A stretch of 64,000 nucleotides of DNA from Cohnella sp. OV330 (GCF_900112065.1 NZ_FOKE01000004.1:186001-250000); one strand, 5' to 3'; numbered from the stretch's first letter, positions 32,718-42,996 are shown. Notes: generated by a model not told the origin, from the sequence alone. Translations and numbers: made by a program.

Positions 32718-33805
32718 CGGTTCATCTCCGAACAGGCGCCGTACAGGCTCCGCCAGGAAGCTCCCCGCTTTTTCATGACGTTTTCCAAATATTCTTTCCA
32801 GGCGACCCGGTCCTTTTCCTCATCCTTCACGATGGCGCCCTGCAAGCCTGCGGCCACGTCCTCGTCGCTGATCCGCCCGTCGCCGAAGCTCCCCGCGAGC
32901 GCCATGCTGCCGGTCAGCAGCGAGATCGCTTCGGCCGTGGAGATGACGCCCGACGGCGGCTTCACCTTCTCCTTGCCCTCGAGCGTCGTGCCGCTTCTCA
33001 GCTCCCGGAAGATGGTGACGACCTTCCGGATCGTGTCGTCGTCCGGCTGCGCCGCCTTGAGTTCGTAGCTGGACGAGATCTCGCTCACCCGCCTGCGCAC
33101 GATGTCGATTTCCGTTTCCAGGCTGGACGGCGCGGGAAGCACGACGATATTGAAGCGGCGCTTGAGCGCGGCCGACATTTCGTTCACGCCGCGGTCTCTC
33201 GTGTTGGCCGTCGCGATGATCGAAAACCCGCGTTCGGCAGACGCTTCCCGGTTCAGCTCGGGAATGGCGATCGTCTTTTCCGACAGGATGGATATGAGCG
33301 CGTCTTGCACCTCGGAAGCGCAACGGGAAATCTCTTCGAAGCGGGCGATGCCTCCGCACTCCATCGCGCGGAAAATCGGGCTGCGGATCAGTGCTTGGTC
33401 CGACGGCCCTTGAGCAAGGAGCATCGCATAGTTCCAGGAATAACGAACGTGCTCCTCGCTAGTGCCGGCCGTTCCCTGTATCACCTTGGAGGAATCGCCG
33501 TGAATCGCCGCGGTCAGGTTTTCCGATAGCCATGACTTCGCGGTACCGGGCTCTCCGATGAGCAGCAGCGCCCGGTCGGTGAGCAGCGTCGCGATCGCCA
33601 CCTCGACGAGCCGCTTGTTGCCGATATATTTGGGTTTGATCGTCGTGGCCCCTGCCTGGCCGCCCGTTATAAACGTGAGGACGGACTTGGGGGACAGCTG
33701 CCAGCCCGCAGGCTTGGCCTCCTTGTCCGCTTCCTTAAGCGCTTCGAGTTCCTCCGCATACAGCCGCTCAGCCGGCAATCTCAGGACATCTTGCTTTTGA
33801 GCCAT
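32714..33805 (-). CDS. MoxR-type AAA+ ATPase of the five-gene cassette (YehL-like)
   Basis: 363 residues from ATG 33805 (AAGGGGAG 7 bases upstream), almost the length of E. coli YehL. Walker A GEPGTAKS is at 84-91. The Walker B region reads GGIARFEEISR, so the usual Asp-Glu pair is Glu-Glu. Sensor 1 is in SIIATANTRDRGVNEM, and the arginine finger in ALKRRFNIVVLP. A helical lid (about 235-350) follows. MoxR ATPases are hexameric remodelling chaperones that pair with VWA proteins. It overlaps the HEAT-like gene by 25 bases and DUF5682 by four, so all three are coupled. Confidence 0.92.
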   Translation of the reverse strand: MAQKQDVLRLPAERLYAEELEALKEADKEAKPAGWQLSPKSVLTFITGGQAGATTIKPKYIGNKRLVEVAIATLLTDRALLLIGEPGTAKSWLSENLTAAIHGDSSKVIQGTAGTSEEHVRYSWNYAMLLAQGPSDQALIRSPIFRAMECGGIARFEEISRCASEVQDALISILSEKTIAIPELNREASAERGFSIIATANTRDRGVNEMSAALKRRFNIVVLPAPSSLETEIDIVRRRVSEISSSYELKAAQPDDDTIRKVVTIFRELRSGTTLEGKEKVKPPSGVISTAEAISLLTGSMALAGSFGDGRISDEDVAAGLQGAIVKDEEKDRVAWKEYLENVMKKRGASWRSLYGACSEMNR

Positions 33806-35598
33806 CCCCATACTCCCCTTCCGTTTTCCTCTTCGGTCGATGTCGGCGCCTGTTCGATCTCTTCGATCAGCGTCATCCATTCATTGCGCAGCGATTCGTA
33901 CGTCAGCTGTTCCCCGAACGCCCGCAATCGCGGCACGTACGATTTCGGCATGCTGGCGACGAGACGGCGCAGCTGCCCGTGCATGTAATACATATTTCTC
34001 GCAGCGCCTTTATCAAGCAGCTCCATGAAGCGCTCCGGCGCTTCCTTGTACCGGATTCGGAATAACGTCGCCAGCATATCCGAGACATCCTTGCCGCCCC
34101 ATTTGGCTTCGCGCAGCTTGCCCGTCAAGTAAACGGCGATTTCTTTGTCGGCTCGCTGGGCGAACATGCACACGAGTCCCGGCTGATCCAGGCGGATAAA
34201 TAGGGAAACCCATCGCGAATCCCACGCTTCCTCGCGCACGGCCGGCTCGCCGTAGCGGTCTTCGTCTTCATCGTAGGCATCATGGTAGACGACCTCGCGG
34301 ATCGCGGCAAGCAGTTCCTTGGCCACCCGGGATTTGCCGCCGTTCATTTGGCCTGCATAACGATCGTACACCTCGGACGGTGATAACGTTCGGAACGCCG
34401 CCCGGAAGCCGTACCGGACAAACGGGCCTTTGCCGCCGTTCCCGAGCTCGATGGCCAGTTGGTCCGCTTCCGGCAATTCCATCTCGAGCAGCAGCTCGGA
34501 GGCCGCTTCCTGCGCGTTTTCCGTCTCGGGGACGAGATACGCGGCTGTGGTTAGCAGCTTTTGCGCGAACGGGTAGGCTTCGGCCGCCATCTTCTTGCCC
34601 GACCCCTCCAAAGCATGCAGCACGATCAGAAGCTGCTCGGACGCCTCCGTTCTCTCTTTGGCTTCGCCGTTCAGGTAGCTCGCCAACGCTTGCTCGCCAT
34701 GACGGATCAGACGGGCCAATAGCTGCGGCGAACCGTTCTGCCTGATCGGCCCGACGGCGATTTCGCCGTCTTTTGAGACGGCGGCTTCGAACAATCGGTC
34801 CAGCGCCGGCGCCGATCCGATGCTCGCCAGCGAAGCGTATGCGGCCGCGCGAACGTCCTTCCGCTTATCCCGGCTGAGCGCGAGCAGCAGCGGCTCTTGA
34901 TCGGCATACACGCCCAAGATCGAGATCGCCGCCAGCTTGACCTCCGTCGAACCGGAGGAGGCGCCTTCCGCGACGAGCCCGATCATCGCTTCGCCAAGCT
35001 GACGGTGGAGGAGCAGCAGCCTGCGACCGTCGCCTTTCCCGCCCTGCAGGTCGAGCTGGCTCTGCAGCACGGGAACGGCGCTCGCTCCGAAGGCGGGGAT
35101 CAGCTTTTCTTGCACGAAATCGGGAATCTCGGCGTAGCTGTCTTCCAATGCCGCGCATACCGCCGGCAGCGCGCGCAGGTCCAGGAAGCTTCCGTCCTCG
35201 TAGGAAACCCGGATTTGCTCCAGACGCCCTTGGCCTTTGGTCGTCAGCGCTTCGATGAACGGGTGGAGCTTGCGGTACGGAATGTCCGTCGCCAGATCGA
35301 CGCCGGCGCCTTGGATCGGCTGCGGTTCGCCGTCCACATCCGTTTTTCCCTGCGTATAAAGAACCGCGACGAGCAGCGTCGACAGATCGAGCAGCTTGGC
35401 CGGGCTGTCCTCCCTGCTCGCCGTCAGCAGCTCCTCGGCCGCCGCCGCCAGACGGTTAAAAACCGGCGCGGATTCGCCCAGCTTTTTAAGCCCGGGCAGC
35501 AGCCTGTTCAGCCGGAGGTCGTTGGCGGCCATGGCGCTCCCCGCGATGAACAAGCGGCGCGTCTCTTGCTGAAGCTCGAACAGCAAATCTATGCTCAT
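33781..35598 (-). CDS. HEAT-repeat-like protein of the five-gene cassette
   Basis: 605 residues, entirely helical in appearance. Repeated paired helices with HEAT character are clearest in the middle: STEVKLAAISILGVYADQEP, RKDVRAAAYASLASIGSAPA, LDRLFEAAVSKDGE, QLLARLIRHGEQALASYL. Such solenoids bind proteins or nucleic acids as scaffolds. No catalytic motif is seen. The C-terminal third (LFIRLDQPGLVCMFAQRADKE onwards) may be a separate domain. It starts 13 bases after the SWIM gene and overlaps MoxR at its end. It is the member of the cassette without an obvious E. coli yeh counterpart. Confidence 0.8.
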   Translation of the reverse strand: MSIDLLFELQQETRRLFIAGSAMAANDLRLNRLLPGLKKLGESAPVFNRLAAAAEELLTASREDSPAKLLDLSTLLVAVLYTQGKTDVDGEPQPIQGAGVDLATDIPYRKLHPFIEALTTKGQGRLEQIRVSYEDGSFLDLRALPAVCAALEDSYAEIPDFVQEKLIPAFGASAVPVLQSQLDLQGGKGDGRRLLLLHRQLGEAMIGLVAEGASSGSTEVKLAAISILGVYADQEPLLLALSRDKRKDVRAAAYASLASIGSAPALDRLFEAAVSKDGEIAVGPIRQNGSPQLLARLIRHGEQALASYLNGEAKERTEASEQLLIVLHALEGSGKKMAAEAYPFAQKLLTTAAYLVPETENAQEAASELLLEMELPEADQLAIELGNGGKGPFVRYGFRAAFRTLSPSEVYDRYAGQMNGGKSRVAKELLAAIREVVYHDAYDEDEDRYGEPAVREEAWDSRWVSLFIRLDQPGLVCMFAQRADKEIAVYLTGKLREAKWGGKDVSDMLATLFRIRYKEAPERFMELLDKGAARNMYYMHGQLRRLVASMPKSYVPRLRAFGEQLTYESLRNEWMTLIEEIEQAPTSTEEENGRGVWGWLKSKMS

Positions 35599-35611
35599 AA
35601 TCGTTTCTCCT

Positions 35612-37054
35612 CTAGTAGAGCAGCCGAATGAATCGGCTGTCCGTGACGATGCTCATCAGCTGCACGCTTAAGCGATTGTCGTCCAGCCGATGGCTGAACA
35701 TGACCAGCGCCGCTTGGTCCCTTAGATCCTTCTCGTCGAGCAAGGCGATCAAGGCGGAGGTCGCACTTCCGTTGGTCTTCAGATCCGTGACCGGCAGCAG
35801 CTTCCCTTGCGCATCCCGAAGGCAGAGACCGTCCGCCGTCTTGTCGATGGAACGAAAAGCGACCAGCATGACGGGCGTTTTATCGGCCAGCGGATTTTTG
35901 ATGATGTTTTTCACCTGCTTGACGACGTCCGCATACGACGCCGCCGCCGCCGCTTTGACTTTGCTATAATCGGCTTCGCCCGCTTCCCGCTGCGTAGCCG
36001 TCTCCCAGCGCACTCTGGCATTGACCTCGCCCGGATAGACGAACAGCTCCTCCGTCCGAACGACCGCGCGGACGGTATCCTCTTCCTTGAGCGCGCGGGC
36101 AGCCCGAAACGGTCGCAGGTGGCGGGTGCTGCGCACCGTGCCGTCGCTAAGGTCGACCCACCAGCCCGCATCCACGTATTCGCCGCGCGCCGCATCCGCG
36201 TACGACAAAAACGAGAGCTGAAGCAGCTCGGCGCCAGACTGCGCGCGCCCGTATTCTCGGAGCTCCGCCAGCTGCCAGGCGTGGCCGAGCTGCTCCTCCA
36301 AGGACGTACCCGTCTCCATCGGCAGCTCCGGATTTTCCATTCTCTTTTCCAGGTAGGAGACGCCCTTCTTCACCAGCGAGTGCATCAACAGAAGCTGCTC
36401 CATCGCCTGCGAATAAATCGCCTCGCGATCTCCTTCCGTCTGCATCGTATGTACGAACGCCCTGAGCTTAGCCTGAACGCCGGGGATAAAATGATTGCCG
36501 AGCTGCTTGGCTTGTTCTTCGATCATCTGGACCGTTTTTTTGTCCACGCTTCCCAGACCCGATTGGACGAGCTGCAAGACGAGCTTTTCCAGCAAACGAA
36601 GACCTTCGAGCTGACTGGCGAATTTTTTGACGAGCGCGGATTTGTTTACTTTGCGTTTCGCCGCAGGCGCATTCCCTTCGGACTCCGCCGCGTCCTTTTT
36701 CTTCTCCTCGCGCTTTTCCGCCTTGTCCCTCTTGTCGGCAATGTCTTGCGGGACTTCCGCGGGCGTAAAGGGACTGCCCATCGCGCGCGCGTAAAGCAAT
36801 CCGAGCGCGTGCTTGCATGGAAATTGCCTGCTGGGGCAGGAGCATCGAAAGACCGGGCTCGCCTCGTTGACGAAGTCCACTGAGCATCGGTACGGTTCTT
36901 TGCCGCTGCCATTGCATTCTCCAAAGAGCAGCGTGGCGTCGGGACTTTCGTTCAGGACCGGAAAGCTGTTTTTCTTGATCAGGTCCCTCCCGTTTTTAAT
37001 CGCGCCGGCGTTCGGCGCCAAGCTGTCGACGTAGGCTTCCGTAATCGTAGGCAT
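35612..37054 (-). CDS. SWIM zinc-finger protein, first gene of the cassette (YehQ-like)
   Basis: 480 residues. The SWIM finger CxC-x6-CxH is intact at C71, C73, C80 and H82 (FRCSCPSRQFPCKHALGLL), followed by a Lys/Glu-rich linker (about 100-135) and a long helical and beta C-terminal region. SWIM fingers bind DNA or protein. E. coli YehQ has the same architecture. ATG 37054 has GAGGT upstream. A TATAAT lies 40 bases further up. As first gene it may provide target recognition for the ATPase module, which is inference. Confidence 0.88.
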   Translation of the reverse strand: MPTITEAYVDSLAPNAGAIKNGRDLIKKNSFPVLNESPDATLLFGECNGSGKEPYRCSVDFVNEASPVFRCSCPSRQFPCKHALGLLYARAMGSPFTPAEVPQDIADKRDKAEKREEKKKDAAESEGNAPAAKRKVNKSALVKKFASQLEGLRLLEKLVLQLVQSGLGSVDKKTVQMIEEQAKQLGNHFIPGVQAKLRAFVHTMQTEGDREAIYSQAMEQLLLMHSLVKKGVSYLEKRMENPELPMETGTSLEEQLGHAWQLAELREYGRAQSGAELLQLSFLSYADAARGEYVDAGWWVDLSDGTVRSTRHLRPFRAARALKEEDTVRAVVRTEELFVYPGEVNARVRWETATQREAGEADYSKVKAAAAASYADVVKQVKNIIKNPLADKTPVMLVAFRSIDKTADGLCLRDAQGKLLPVTDLKTNGSATSALIALLDEKDLRDQAALVMFSHRLDDNRLSVQLMSIVTDSRFIRLLY

Positions 37055-37093
37055 GGTTGACCTCGCAATAGGTTGGGATGGCTATTCATTTAA

Positions 37094-37099
37094 ATTATA
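37094..37099 (-). promoter_or_regulatory. -10 element upstream of the five-gene cassette
   Basis: A perfect TATAAT on the minus strand lies 40 bases before the SWIM start codon. No good -35 is found at 16-18 bases, so the promoter may depend on an activator or another sigma factor. Confidence 0.45.
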
Positions 37100-37205
37100 T
37101 GCTAGAAATGGATCGCTAAAGCTATAACTTCTTCTATTACCCTCTTAATTGGAAAAATAATCAGGAGATATCCACGCGAAAATTGCGCGCAGAACGATTT
37201 TAGCG

Positions 37206-37231
37206 AAAAAAAAAAGCCGAAGGCTCGGCTT
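37206..37231 (-). terminator. Intrinsic terminator of the MarR gene
   Basis: AAGCCGA / TCGGCTT with a four-base loop, followed on the minus strand by a run of about ten T, 54 bases past the MarR stop. Confidence 0.88.
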
Positions 37232-37284
37232 GGGAATGGCAGTGTATTCGCGAACTGATAGGTGACGTTTGGTCCTCTTCGACT

Positions 37285-37752
37285 TCAGGATGTCGCCTGA
37301 ATGGCGGTCGCTTCTTCGCCGGACGCGGACAGCTTTTTGTCTCTCGTGCCCGACACCTTGCCGATCAGATAGACGAGCAGCTGACGGTTGTGGGCGGACA
37401 GCCGGTCGAGCGAGCGGTTCACGATCTCGCTGCGGATGCGAAGTCCGCGTTCGCGCTCGGTGTGGCCGAAGTCCGTCGTACTGATCCACACGATGCGGCG
37501 ATCGTTCTCGTCTCGGGTACGCTTAACGAGGCCGTTGCGTTCCATGCGGTCGAGCAGCGTCGTCACCGCCGCCGGCGTCGTCTCAAGATGCGGCAGCAGC
37601 TCGGAGGGCTTCATCGGCTCGTTCGCCTGCAGCAGCTCCAATACTTGAAGCTGTCCTCCGGTCAGGTGGGGGGACATCTCCGCCTCCATCTGCGATTGCC
37701 AATCCTTCGAAAGCTTCATCCAGCTCTTCACGAACTCTGCAGCCGGTTCCAC
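37285..37752 (-). CDS. MarR family transcriptional regulator
   Basis: 155 residues from GTG 37752, with GAGGTG 8 bases upstream. The winged helix is standard: LTGGQLQVLELLQANEPMKPSELLPHLETTPAAVTTLLDRMERNGLVKRTRDENDRRIVWISTT spans about residues 31-93, with recognition helix TPAAVTTLLDRM and wing DENDRR. Helices at both ends form the dimer interface. It is likely a repressor responding to small aromatic or oxidative signals; the target is not obvious. Divergent from a 58-residue gene, which may be a target. Confidence 0.92.
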   Translation of the reverse strand: MEPAAEFVKSWMKLSKDWQSQMEAEMSPHLTGGQLQVLELLQANEPMKPSELLPHLETTPAAVTTLLDRMERNGLVKRTRDENDRRIVWISTTDFGHTERERGLRIRSEIVNRSLDRLSAHNRQLLVYLIGKVSGTRDKKLSASGEEATAIQATS

Positions 37753-37967
37753 CTCTGGATCACCTCTCCTCTTCAGAATGATGCCCGTGAATCTCTACTC
37801 CTTTAATTATATGCAAACCCGATGTCGAAAGATAGATTAAGCGCATTAATGATTTACGCCATAAATCCGCAAGGTGTGGTACGGGACGACAGCCTATGAC
37901 ATATAATGCTGACAGCTGGCGGTAACGGCCGCCCGGCGTGCGGATTGAAAAGAAGGAGAGGTCTTCT

Positions 37968-38144
37968 ATGGCTGTGGAGGACGAACGCATACGGATGATC
38001 GGCATCATGGCGCGCGAAGCCGGTATTATAGATGATCCGGGGTGGCTAAGCCGGCTGACGGAGCCGGTCCCCCTTTGGTTCGTGTTGGAAATGATGCTGA
38101 AGTGGATCGACCGTTACGATCCGCAGGACGGTCCGTACGATTGA
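37968..38144 (+). CDS. 58-residue protein of unknown function
   Basis: ATG 37968 has AAGGAGAGG 6 bases upstream, a near-perfect ribosome-binding site; the frame extends further upstream without a better start. The sequence is MAVEDERIRMIGIMAREAG, then IIDDPGWLSRLTEPVPLWFV and LEMMLKWIDRYDPQDGPYD: two short amphipathic helices around a Pro-Trp turn. A TATAAT at 37902-37907 and the terminator directly after support a monocistronic gene. No family recognised. Confidence 0.65.
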   Translation: MAVEDERIRMIGIMAREAGIIDDPGWLSRLTEPVPLWFVLEMMLKWIDRYDPQDGPYD

Positions 38145-38160
38145 GGCAAGCAGACGAACA

Positions 38161-38194
38161 CAGCCCCGGTCGCGAAGCGACCAGGGCTGCTTTT
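38161..38194 (+). terminator. Intrinsic terminator of the 58-residue gene
   Basis: CAGCCC-c-GGTCGC pairs with GCGACC-a-GGGCTG around loop GAA and is followed by CTTTT on the plus strand, 17 bases after the stop. It could also help terminate parC from the other side. Confidence 0.75.
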
Positions 38195-38290
38195 GTTGCT
38201 ATCTGGAGTCTCGCATGCTGCTTTGCGCTGCAGTTACATGGTTTTTTCGGCTAACTCAGCACCACGAAACTAACAACCAGCAGCGAGTTA

Positions 38291-40768
38291 TTAATGCGTC
38301 TGCGGCGGCAGCGGCTTGAGGAACGTCTCGACCAACGGATCGGTCCGCTCGATCGCGCCCACGGTTCTGCCGGTGCCTCTTCTGTCCTCGAGCGGCGTAC
38401 CGTCGGAACGGAATTCGCCGTACGTGCCTCCGGCCGTCACCGTCACGATGCCGACGTCGTCCTTGACGTAATAGGCGGCGATGAGACGGGTGCCGTTCGG
38501 ACGAACGCGCTTGCCTTCTTTAATCTCGAACGTCTGGATCCCCTTGCCGCCGCGACCCTGCGGCGGATAGTCGAGCAGCAGCGAGCGCTTGGCGTAGCCG
38601 TAATCGGAGATGACGAGAACCTCGCCCTCGTCGCCCGATACGTGGAGTCCGTCGGTAACGGCGTCGCCCTCGCGCAGCTGGATGCCCCGGACGCCTCCGG
38701 CGACGCGGCCTTGAAGGCTCACGTCGGCCTCTTGGATACGGATGCTGAGCCCCTGTTCGGTCACGAGCAGGATCTCCTGCGGCGTATCGCTGCGGAACGC
38801 GGAACGGACCTCGTCGCCGTCCGCGACCTTCACGGCCGCGATCGCCGCGCTCCGGTTGGTCGCATACTCGGCCATCAGCGTACGCTTGACCTGGCCGCGC
38901 TTGGTCACGAACACGAGCGCGGGCCCCTGCTCACCCTGGTCGGCCAGCGACTTCCATTCGCCGGCCTTGACCGGGATGACGGCCATGATCCGGTCGTCCT
39001 TCGGCAGCGCGATGAGATTGACGATCGCAGTGCCGTTTTCCTTCCACTTGAACTCGGAAATCTGATGCACGGGCAGTTGGTAGTACATCCCCTTCTGCGT
39101 GAACAGCAGCAGCGAATCCAGCGTATTCAGCTGCAGGCTCCAGCGCAGCTGGTCGCCTTCCTTGAGCCCCGTGCTGCCGAGATCGCCGCCGGACCGCGTG
39201 AACGACAGCATGCTCGTGCGCTTCACGTAGCCATGGCGCGACAGCGTTACCAGCACTTCCTCGGCCGGCACGGTCACTTCGAGATTGACCTTGAGCTCCT
39301 CGACCTCGCCCTGAATGACGGAGCGGCGATCGATGCCGAACTTGCCGCGGATCTCGCCGAGCTCGTCCTTAATGACGCCCATCAGCTTTTTCGGATTGTT
39401 CAAAATGCCGCGCAGCTGATTGATTTTTTTCATCGTCTCGGCATGTTCCTTCTGGAGCGAGTTGATCTCCAGATTCGTCAGCCGGTACAACTGCAGCGTC
39501 AGGATCGCATCGGCTTGCCGTTCGGAAAATTCGAACTTCGCGACCAAATTGTTTTGCGCGTCCTGGCGGTTTTTGGAAGCCTTGATCGTCTCGATGACGG
39601 CGTCGAGCAGGTTCAACGCTTTGACGAGTCCTTCGAGCACGTGGGCCCGGTCTTCCGCTTTTTCCAGATCGTATTGCGTGCGGTGCGTGACGACTTCGCG
39701 CTGATGCGCGACATAAGCCTCGAGCATCGCCTTTACGCCGAGCTGGCGCGGCGCCTTGTTGACGATGGCGACCATGTTGAAATTATATGCGACCTGCAGG
39801 TCGGTTTTTTTGAGCAAATAGGCGAGAATGCCTTCGGCGTCCGCGTCCTTCTTCAGCTCGATCACGATGCGCATCCCGGCTCGTCCGCTCTCGTCGCGAA
39901 CCTCGGCGATGCCTTCGACCTTCTTTTCCAGCCGCAGCTGGTCGATGCTGTTGACGAGCTTTGACTTGACGACCTGGTAAGGAATCTCGGTCACGACGAT
40001 CTGCTGCTTGCCGCCGCGCATGTCCTCGATCGCCGTCTTTGACCGCACGTAGATGCGTCCTTTTCCGGTCTCGTAAGCTTCGCGGATACCGTCCTCGCCC
40101 ATGATCCGGCCCCCGGTCGGGAAGTCCGGTCCGCGCATGATCTTCATCAGATCGGCCACCGTCATGTCGGGATTGTCGATGAGTGCCGTACAAGCGTCGA
40201 TGACCTCGCGCAAGTTGTGCGGCGGAATCTCGGTGGCGAAGCCGGAGGAGATGCCGCTGACGCCGTTGACGAGCAAGTTCGGATAGCGCGCCGGCAGCAC
40301 GACCGGCTCCTTGGTCGTGTTGTCGAAGTTGTCCTTGAACAGAACCGTGCGTTTGTCGATGTCCCGCAGCAGCTCCATCGCGATCGCCGACAGCCGCGCC
40401 TCGGTGTATCGCATGGCCGCCGGCGGATCGTCGTCCATCGAGCCCCAGTTGCCGTGGCCGTCGACGAGCGTATGCCCCATCTTCCATGGCTGCGCCATGC
40501 GCACCATGCCCTCGTAAATCGACGAGTCGCCGTGCGGATGATAGTTGCCCATGACGTCGCCGACCGTCTTCGCCGATTTGCGGTACGGTTTGTCGGGCGT
40601 GTTGCCGGAGTCGAACATGGCGTACAAAATCCGGCGCTGGACCGGCTTCAGGCCGTCGCGGACGTCGGGAATCGCGCGGTCTTGAATAATATATTTGGAA
40701 TAGCGTCCGAAGCGGTCGCCAACGACCTCCTCCAGAAACGCCGGCAAGAAGTTCTCGAGCAAGCTCAT
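38291..40768 (-). CDS. parC: DNA topoisomerase IV subunit A (ParC)
   Basis: 825 residues. The breakage-reunion domain carries the active-site tyrosine Y121 in [11 protein letters not shown]. The quinolone-resistance region reads [17 protein letters not shown], with the wild-type Ser and Glu of Firmicute ParC. The [12 protein letters not shown] wording and the pairing with parE distinguish it from GyrA. The C-terminal beta-pinwheel (about 495-815) has the repeated blades without a clear GyrA box. With ParE it decatenates daughter chromosomes. It starts 16 bases after parE. Confidence 0.95.
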   Translation of the reverse strand: MSLLENFLPAFLEEVVGDRFGRYSKYIIQDRAIPDVRDGLKPVQRRILYAMFDSGNTPDKPYRKSAKTVGDVMGNYHPHGDSSIYEGMVRMAQPWKMGHTLVDGHGNWGSMDDDPPAAMRYTEARLSAIAMELLRDIDKRTVLFKDNFDNTTKEPVVLPARYPNLLVNGVSGISSGFATEIPPHNLREVIDACTALIDNPDMTVADLMKIMRGPDFPTGGRIMGEDGIREAYETGKGRIYVRSKTAIEDMRGGKQQIVVTEIPYQVVKSKLVNSIDQLRLEKKVEGIAEVRDESGRAGMRIVIELKKDADAEGILAYLLKKTDLQVAYNFNMVAIVNKAPRQLGVKAMLEAYVAHQREVVTHRTQYDLEKAEDRAHVLEGLVKALNLLDAVIETIKASKNRQDAQNNLVAKFEFSERQADAILTLQLYRLTNLEINSLQKEHAETMKKINQLRGILNNPKKLMGVIKDELGEIRGKFGIDRRSVIQGEVEELKVNLEVTVPAEEVLVTLSRHGYVKRTSMLSFTRSGGDLGSTGLKEGDQLRWSLQLNTLDSLLLFTQKGMYYQLPVHQISEFKWKENGTAIVNLIALPKDDRIMAVIPVKAGEWKSLADQGEQGPALVFVTKRGQVKRTLMAEYATNRSAAIAAVKVADGDEVRSAFRSDTPQEILLVTEQGLSIRIQEADVSLQGRVAGGVRGIQLREGDAVTDGLHVSGDEGEVLVISDYGYAKRSLLLDYPPQGRGGKGIQTFEIKEGKRVRPNGTRLIAAYYVKDDVGIVTVTAGGTYGEFRSDGTPLEDRRGTGRTVGAIERTDPLVETFLKPLPPQTH

Positions 40769-40784
40769 ATCGGTCTCTCCGTTC

Positions 40785-42758
40785 TCATTCCTCGTATTCC
40801 GTGAAGTCGACGTTGTCGATGATCCAGCGCTTGCGCGGATCGACCTTGTCGCCCATCAGCGTGGACACGCGGCGTTCCGCCTTCGCGGCGTCCTCGATCT
40901 GCACCTGCAGCAGCGTGCGCGACTCCGGATTCATCGTCGTCTCCCAGAGCTGCTCGGGGTTCATCTCTCCGAGCCCCTTATACCGCTGGAGCTCGGCGCC
41001 CTTGCCGATTTCCTTGAGATAGTTCTGCAGCTGCTCGTCGGTCCAGGCATACCGGACGGTCTCGAGCTTGCCGGACTTGCGCGTCAGCTTGTAGAGCGGC
41101 GGCTGGGCGATGAACACCTTGCCCGCGTCGATCAGCGGCTTCATGTACCGGTAGAAAAACGTCAGGAGCAGCACTTGAATGTGCGCGCCGTCCGTGTCGG
41201 CATCGGTCATGATGATAATCTTGGAATAGTTGCACTCCTCGACGTCGAATTCGGGGCCGACGCCGGCGCCCGTCGCCGCGATGATCGCCTTGTATTCCTC
41301 GTTTTTCAGAATGTCGATTAGCTTGGCCTTCTCCGGGTTCATCGGCTTGCCCTTGAGCGGCAGGATCGCCTGGTACTTGGAATCCCGTCCCTGCTTGGCC
41401 GAGCCGCCGGCGGAGTCGCCTTCGACGATAAACAGCTCGTTGCGCGTATAATCCTTGGACTGCGCCGGGGAGAGCTTGCCGCCGAGACTGGCGCTCTCGC
41501 TCCGCTTCTTGCCGCTGCGGATCTCCTCGCGCGCCTTGCGGGCCGCTTCGCGTGCCTTCGAAGCCTGCACCGATTTGCGGATAAGCTGCTGGCCGACCTG
41601 CGGATTCTCCTCGAGGAACACGGCCATCTTCTCCGCCACGACGGCGTCGACCGCGCTGCGCGCCGAGGCGCTGCCGAGTTGGTCCTTGGTCTGGCCGACG
41701 AACTCGACGTCCGACATCTTGATGTTGATGACGGCCATCATGCCTTCGCGCAGATCGCTGCCCTCCAGGTTCTTTTCCTTCTCCTTGAGCTGGCCGATCT
41801 TCCGGGCGTATTCGTTCATGACGCGCGTGTACGCCGTCTTGAAGCCGGTCTCGTGCGTGCCGCCGCCCCGCGTCGGGATGGCGTTGACGAACGAGGCGAT
41901 CGTCTCGGTGTAGCCGTCGTTGTATTGCAGCGCCACCTCGACCTCGATATCGTCGCGCTCTGCGGAGAAGTGGACGACGTCGTGCAGCACCGTCTTTTCC
42001 TCGTTCAGAAACTGCACGAATTGCTTCGCGCCGCCCTCGTAGTGGAATACGTCTTCCTTGCCCGAGCGCTGGTCCTTGACCGTCACCTTAAGGCCGGAGT
42101 TCAGGAACGCGATCTCCTGCAACCGCTCGGACAGCGTATCGTAGTTAATCGAGACATTGCCGTGGAAAACCTTCGGATCCGGCTTGAACGTCACCTTCGT
42201 GCCGGTCTTGTTCGTATTGCCGAGCACCTCGAGACCCGTGACGGGCTCGCCGACGCGCTCCTTGCCGTCCTTGTCGACCCAAGTCTCGAAGCGCATCCGA
42301 TGCGTCTTGCCTTCGCGATAGATCTCGACCTCGAGCCATTGCGACAAAGCGTTCGTGACGGAAGCGCCGACGCCGTGCAGGCCGCCAGACTTCTTGTAGC
42401 CGCCGCCGCCGAACTTGCCGCCGGCGTGCAAAATCGTAAAGACGACTTGCGGCGTCGGCACGCCGGTCTTGTGAAGGCCGGTCGGAATGCCGCGTCCGTT
42501 GTCCTGCACGGTGACGGAGTTGTCGCCGTGGATGGTCACGTCGATCCGCGAGCAATGCTTGGCCAGATGCTCGTCGACCGCGTTGTCCACGATCTCCCAG
42601 ACGAGATGGTGCAAGCCCGAAGAGGTGGTGCTGCCGATGTACATGCCGGGCCGCTTGCGGACGGCGGTCAGCCCCTCGAGCACCTGTATGTCGTCCGCTC
42701 CGTATGTCGTACCCGCCTGCGCCGCGCTCTCCGCATACAGGTCTGTTTGTTCGGTCAC
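40785..42758 (-). CDS. parE: DNA topoisomerase IV subunit B (ParE)
   Basis: 657 residues from GTG 42758 with AAGGGGGAT upstream. The GHKL ATPase has [19 protein letters not shown] and [16 protein letters not shown]; the transducer and TOPRIM domain follow with [29 protein letters not shown] and the DADTDGAHI metal motif. The end [17 protein letters not shown] is typical of ParE. It supplies ATP-driven strand passage to ParC, encoded immediately downstream. Leader contains a small hairpin (42783-42799). Confidence 0.96.
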   Translation of the reverse strand: MTEQTDLYAESAAQAGTTYGADDIQVLEGLTAVRKRPGMYIGSTTSSGLHHLVWEIVDNAVDEHLAKHCSRIDVTIHGDNSVTVQDNGRGIPTGLHKTGVPTPQVVFTILHAGGKFGGGGYKKSGGLHGVGASVTNALSQWLEVEIYREGKTHRMRFETWVDKDGKERVGEPVTGLEVLGNTNKTGTKVTFKPDPKVFHGNVSINYDTLSERLQEIAFLNSGLKVTVKDQRSGKEDVFHYEGGAKQFVQFLNEEKTVLHDVVHFSAERDDIEVEVALQYNDGYTETIASFVNAIPTRGGGTHETGFKTAYTRVMNEYARKIGQLKEKEKNLEGSDLREGMMAVINIKMSDVEFVGQTKDQLGSASARSAVDAVVAEKMAVFLEENPQVGQQLIRKSVQASKAREAARKAREEIRSGKKRSESASLGGKLSPAQSKDYTRNELFIVEGDSAGGSAKQGRDSKYQAILPLKGKPMNPEKAKLIDILKNEEYKAIIAATGAGVGPEFDVEECNYSKIIIMTDADTDGAHIQVLLLTFFYRYMKPLIDAGKVFIAQPPLYKLTRKSGKLETVRYAWTDEQLQNYLKEIGKGAELQRYKGLGEMNPEQLWETTMNPESRTLLQVQIEDAAKAERRVSTLMGDKVDPRKRWIIDNVDFTEYEE

Positions 42759-42810
42759 GAATGATCCCCCTTGCTGCTTCTAGCGTCCGTCAAGGACGCG
42801 CCTTCCGTTC

Positions 42811-42840
42811 ATTTTAAGCTAAAAGGCAGAAAATGCACAA
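42811..42840 (-). promoter_or_regulatory. Sigma-A promoter of parE-parC
   Basis: On the minus strand TTGTGC, an 18-base spacer and TAAAAT precede the parE start by 52 bases. Confidence 0.5.
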
Positions 42841-42870
42841 GGCGTCCGTAAAGTAATGATGCCCCGCAAA

Positions 42871-42903
42871 TAAAAATAACCGCCTGCGCGACGCAGAAAC
42901 GGT
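42871..42903 (-). terminator. Terminator of the SGNH-ABC operon
   Basis: ACCG and CTGCG pair with CGCAG and CGGT around loop CGA, followed on the minus strand by TATTTTTATTT. It lies between the permease stop and the parE promoter. Confidence 0.7.
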
Positions 42904-42996
42904 CATGTATGCTGACGTTTAGAGTGTAACCGGACTCGCGCCAGCTGGCAACGACGATTTTTTCGAGCAGCCGGATATCCGTCGTACGCTCGGCTT

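Noticed and set aside
38294..39964. A 556-codon plus-strand open frame
   Set aside because: Antisense shadow of parC; composition typical of complementary-strand translation in GC-rich genes.
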